This document shows positions 61,114 through 64,000 of a stretch of 64,000 nt of DNA, in pieces. This stretch comes from Ramlibacter sp. (lineage in GTDB: Bacteria; Pseudomonadota; Gammaproteobacteria; Burkholderiales; Burkholderiaceae_C), in assembly GCA_019635415.1 (NCBI GenBank), contig JAHBZN010000001.1, forward strand, positions 310,001 to 374,000, read 5' to 3'. The position numbers were made by a program, and so were the translations under genes. Numbering within the stretch: position 1 is the stretch's first letter; every line of letters starts with the position of its first letter. Below the pieces are notes generated by a model. It did no database searches. It was not told the origin of the DNA and saw only the letters and a list, made by a program, of their open reading frames with translations.

Positions 61114-62829
61114 ATGACAAGCATTCCCGGATATTTCAGGTGGGCCCTGCCCGCGGGTGTGGCGGCGGCTGCGCTGGTGGCTTGCGGCGGAGGTGGTGGC
61201 AACAGTGCCGCTGCCCTGCCGCAGCTGGCACCCGCCTCACCGGCCGCGCTGGCCTTCACCTGCGCCGAACTGCCGGGCAAGCTCACGGGGCTGGCCAACA
61301 CCACCATCACCTCATCCACCCTCGTCGCGGCCGGCACGCTCAGTGTCGGCGGCGAGCCGGTGCCGGAGCACTGCCTTGTCACCGGCAGCATGTTCAACCG
61401 CACCAGCACCGTGGATGGCAACGCCTATGCCATCGGCTTTGAAATGCGTCTGCCGGTGGTGTGGAACGGACGCTTCTTCCACCAGGGCAATGGCGGCATT
61501 GACGGCAGCGTGGTCACGGCCACCGGCCAGTTCGGCGGTGGCCCGCTCACCGGTGCCCTCAAGCAGGGTTTTGCCGTGCTGAGTTCGGATGCGGGCCATG
61601 CCGGCGCGCTGGGCCCGACCTTCGGCATCGACCCGCAGGCGCGGCTGGACTATGGCTACCAGGCCGTGGGCAAGCTGACTCCGATGGCCAAGAGCCTGAT
61701 CAAGACGGCCTACGCCAAGGGACCGGACCGCTCCTACTTTGGCGGCTGCTCCAACGGCGGGCGCCACGCGATGATCGCCGCCACGCGCTACGCCGCCGAC
61801 TATGACGGCGTGCTGGCCGGCGCCCCGGGCTACAACCTGCCCAGGGCCGCCATTGCCAGCATCGCCGGCGGCCAGCTCTATGCCAGCGTGGCCACCAACC
61901 CGGCCGACCTGTCCACCGGCTTCACCACCGCCGAGCGCACCCTGGTGGCCAACGCGGTGCTGGCCAAGTGCGATGCCCTGGACGGCGCGACCGACGGCCT
62001 GGTGCAGGACGTGGCGGCCTGCCAGGCGGCGTTCGACCTGCAGCGCGACGTGCCCTCGTGCACCGGCGCGCGCGACGGCACCTGCCTGAGCGATGCGCAG
62101 AAGACGGCCATCGGCAAGATCTACAGCGGCCCCAGGACCAGCAGCGGCGCGCTGGTGTATGCGAGCTTCCCGTATGACGCGGGAGTGTCGGGGTCGGGCA
62201 TTCCGTTCTGGGAGTTCACGGCGCCGCTGGCGCTGGATTCCGGAGCGGTCGGCATGATCTTCAAGGTGCCGCCGGTGGCCGCCGCGGGCTTCAATGGCCC
62301 GGCGTTCACCCTGGGTGCCAACATCGACGATCTCGTGGCGCAGGTCAATGCGACCAACGCCACCTACGTCGAGTCGGGCATGAGCCTGATGACGCCGCCC
62401 ACCCCGTCCAACATGAGCACCCTGAAGAACCGCGGCGGCAAGATCATCGTCTACCACGGCGTGAGCGATCCGATCTTCTCGGTCAATGACTCGCAGGCGT
62501 GGTACCAGGGCCTGCAGGCCGCCAACAATGGCGACGCGTCGGACTTTGCGCGCTTCTACCGCATCCCCGGCATGGGCCACTGCTCGGGCGGCCCGGCCAC
62601 CGACCAGTTCGACGCGCTCTCGGCGCTGGTCAGCTGGGTTGAAAAGGGCGACGCTCCGGGCGCGCTGGTCGCTTCGGCGCGTGGCGCGGGCAATGCGGGC
62701 GGCGTCAACGCTGACGTTCCGGCCAGTTGGTCAGCCACGCGCACCCGGCCGCTGTGTCCCTACCCGCAGGTGGCGCGTTACAACGGCACCGGCAGCCTGG
62801 AGGCGGCCAGCAGCTTCAGCTGCAAATAG
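61114..62829 (+). CDS. Tannase/feruloyl esterase family lipoprotein
   Basis: 571 residues. A lipoprotein signal ends in ALVACGGG (lipid-anchored Cys). The catalytic domain has FGGCSNGGRHAMIAATRY, with the nucleophilic Ser in GCSNGG and an adjacent Cys, the late Asp in YHGVSDPIFSVND and the His in GMGHCSGGPATDQFDA; the two Cys bracket the catalytic residues as in tannases and feruloyl esterases. It would cleave gallate- or hydroxycinnamate-type esters at the cell surface or in the periplasm. Controlled by the divergent MarR gene. Confidence 0.92.
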   Translation: MTSIPGYFRWALPAGVAAAALVACGGGGGNSAAALPQLAPASPAALAFTCAELPGKLTGLANTTITSSTLVAAGTLSVGGEPVPEHCLVTGSMFNRTSTVDGNAYAIGFEMRLPVVWNGRFFHQGNGGIDGSVVTATGQFGGGPLTGALKQGFAVLSSDAGHAGALGPTFGIDPQARLDYGYQAVGKLTPMAKSLIKTAYAKGPDRSYFGGCSNGGRHAMIAATRYAADYDGVLAGAPGYNLPRAAIASIAGGQLYASVATNPADLSTGFTTAERTLVANAVLAKCDALDGATDGLVQDVAACQAAFDLQRDVPSCTGARDGTCLSDAQKTAIGKIYSGPRTSSGALVYASFPYDAGVSGSGIPFWEFTAPLALDSGAVGMIFKVPPVAAAGFNGPAFTLGANIDDLVAQVNATNATYVESGMSLMTPPTPSNMSTLKNRGGKIIVYHGVSDPIFSVNDSQAWYQGLQAANNGDASDFARFYRIPGMGHCSGGPATDQFDALSALVSWVEKGDAPGALVASARGAGNAGGVNADVPASWSATRTRPLCPYPQVARYNGTGSLEAASSFSCK

Positions 62830-62838
62830 CCCCAGCCT

Positions 62839-62893
62839 GCTCTGATTTTGATAGCTGCCAGTGGCCACGGGGCGTGGACTGGCGGCTTTTTCT
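62839..62893 (+). repeat. Dispersed ~55-bp repeat, copy 6, acting as terminator region
   Basis: GCTCTGATTTTGATAGC followed by GCCAGTGGCCACG and a GGCGGCTTTTT end. The first part matches copy 5 (TTTTGATAGC); the second half has become a strong hairpin (see the terminator entry). Confidence 0.45.
62854..62891 (+). terminator. Rho-independent terminator behind the tannase-family gene
   Basis: Stem GCTGCCAGT / ACTGGCGGC with an inner CCACG / CGTGG stem and a GGG loop, followed by five T. It begins 25 bp after the stop and partly consists of the dispersed repeat. Confidence 0.75.
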
Positions 62894-63788
62894 ATGGAAA
62901 TTTGACGAGTTCGAGCACGGCCTCGGCAAACACCTGGGGCGCTTCCTGCGGCAGGTTGTGTCCCACGCCCGGCACGATGCGGTGGCTGCGCGGGCCGCTG
63001 AACCGGTGGGCGTGCGCGCGTGCATCGGCCGGCGGCCGCACGCCGTCATCGGCCCCGTCAAAGGTGATGCAGGGCACGCTGATCACGGGCTGCGCTGCCA
63101 GCCGGGCCTCGATGCCGGCCAGCGCCGGGTCGCCTGGCACCAGGCCAAAGCGGTGGCGGTAGGACTGGATCACCACGTCGACAAAATCAGGGTTGTCAAA
63201 CGCCGGCGCCGAGCGTTCGAAGGTCGCGTCGTCAAAGGCCCAGGTGGGCGACCACAGGCGCCACAGCAGCTTGACCAGGCTGCGCCGGTCCCGCGCCAGA
63301 CCCGCGCGGCCGCGCTCGGAGTGGAAGTAGTACTGGTACCAGAGGCTGTGCTCGTTGGCGGGCGTGTCGGGCTCCATCGCGCGCGCGATGTCCTGGATGT
63401 TGTAGCTGTTGAGCGAGACCAGGCCCGCGCAGCGCTCGGGCCACAGTGCGGCCACCACGCAGGCTGCGCGCCCGCCCCAGTCGTAGCCGGCCAGCACCGC
63501 GCGTGGGAGGGCCAGCGCGTCCATCAGCGCCAGCAGGTCGGCGCCCAGCGCGGCCTGCTCGCCCGAACGCGGTGTGGCCTCAGACAGGAAGCGCGTGGGC
63601 CCGAAGCCGCGCAGGTAGGGCACGATGACGCGGCAGCCCGCAGCAGCCAGCCGCGGCATGACCTCTTCATAGGTGTGGATGTCGTACGGAAAGCCGTGCA
63701 TCAGGAACACGGGGGGACCGTTGACCAGGCCGGACTCGGCGTAGGCGATGGACAGCGGGCCGGCGGTGATATGGTGAAGGGGCTGCAT
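62892..63788 (-). CDS. Alpha/beta hydrolase, epoxide-hydrolase-like
   Basis: 298 residues. The HG motif is FLMHGFPYDIHTYEEVMPRL, the nucleophile elbow LAGYDWGGRAACVVAALWP with Asp (G-Y-D-W-G-G) as in epoxide hydrolases and haloalkane dehalogenases, and the His at the end in VPGVGHNLPQEAP. The Asp nucleophile favours epoxide hydrolase over esterase activity. I took the ATG nearest the conserved start (LHHITAGPLSIAYAE); a longer version from 63869 is possible. Convergent with the tannase-family gene. Confidence 0.82.
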   Translation of the reverse strand: MQPLHHITAGPLSIAYAESGLVNGPPVFLMHGFPYDIHTYEEVMPRLAAAGCRVIVPYLRGFGPTRFLSEATPRSGEQAALGADLLALMDALALPRAVLAGYDWGGRAACVVAALWPERCAGLVSLNSYNIQDIARAMEPDTPANEHSLWYQYYFHSERGRAGLARDRRSLVKLLWRLWSPTWAFDDATFERSAPAFDNPDFVDVVIQSYRHRFGLVPGDPALAGIEARLAAQPVISVPCITFDGADDGVRPPADARAHAHRFSGPRSHRIVPGVGHNLPQEAPQVFAEAVLELVKFP

Positions 63789-64000
63789 GCGGTGGAATGC
63801 TAACAAGCTGGCATCATTCACGGATGCATGGAAGTCAGGATAGGCAGCAGGGGAGAAGCTCTTTGTCACACTCGGCGCGTGTCAGGCGCATGTCGGTTCG
63901 TCCCTCGTGGCGGGCCGCGGGCCCGGGGGGCTGCGATGGCGCATAGGGTGATACCACCGCCCCCGAACACCCAGGGGAGGTTGCGTCCCCAGACCGTGAC
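63789..64000. other. Right edge of window, no gene supported
   Basis: 212 bp upstream of the epoxide-hydrolase-like gene. GC-rich, with a short GC palindrome near 63915-63930. No start codon with a ribosome binding site or recognisable protein was seen, and it probably carries the hydrolase promoter and the end or control region of the next locus. Confidence 0.5.

Overview
The window is high-GC, densely packed DNA from a betaproteobacterium, most likely Burkholderiales/Comamonadaceae. The support is the gene order and family content (urtABCDE, tctAB next to tctDE, a gcl-hyi-glxR block, a membrane PuuD-type urate oxidase) and a dispersed repeat of about 55 bp, with a GGGCTACAGGCC-like core, that I associate with comamonad genomes. 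No rRNA, tRNA, insertion sequence or CRISPR array was seen.

Layout. 1-2005: the end of a hybrid histidine kinase translationally coupled to a LuxR-type response regulator. 2015-3667: a membrane/papain-like fusion and a STAS protein. 3788-9386 (minus): a tight four-gene operon with a TonB-dependent receptor, a VTT/DedA-type membrane protein, a protein resembling the N-terminal part of VioB (violacein pathway), and a ferritin-like protein resembling the VioB C-terminal part. I rate this the most likely undescribed system here. 9821-15425: complete urea ABC transporter urtABCDE. 15426-17085: a probable 24-aa membrane peptide, a gamma-carbonic-anhydrase-like protein and a haloacid-dehalogenase-like protein. 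17116-21505: tctAB with a divergent TctD/TctE two-component pair and no tctC. 21502-25611: a secreted protein and an operon of an SsuABC-like transporter followed by ureD without the other urease genes.

25797-31563 is an accessory island: an Rhs protein of 1663 residues with a glycine-rich tip, a two-helix small protein directly behind it (candidate immunity protein), a terminator and several repeats. 31564-38880: cation/proton antiporter, O-acyltransferase, flavin amine oxidase and malic enzyme.

39013-57990 is a purine-degradation region. It holds a purine permease, PuuD (urate oxidation), UraH, a UraD-AllC fusion, PuuE (allantoinase), an M20 amidohydrolase, XdhC, and the glyoxylate-to-glycerate genes gcl, hyi, glxR and a glycerate 2-kinase. 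A GntR regulator sits in the middle. The palindrome TGTATACA, twice extended to a perfect 14-bp AAGTGTATACACTT, lies before the permease, between gntR and uraH, and before puuD, which suggests one regulon. Together these genes would convert urate to allantoate and glyoxylate and then to glycerate phosphate; urea released could connect to the urea importer. XdhAB, an obvious ureidoglycolate lyase and ureABC are not in the window.

57976-64000: a secreted protein, a thioesterase, two alpha/beta hydrolases, a small cysteine-rich oxidoreductase-like protein, and a MarR regulator divergent from a tannase/feruloyl-esterase lipoprotein.
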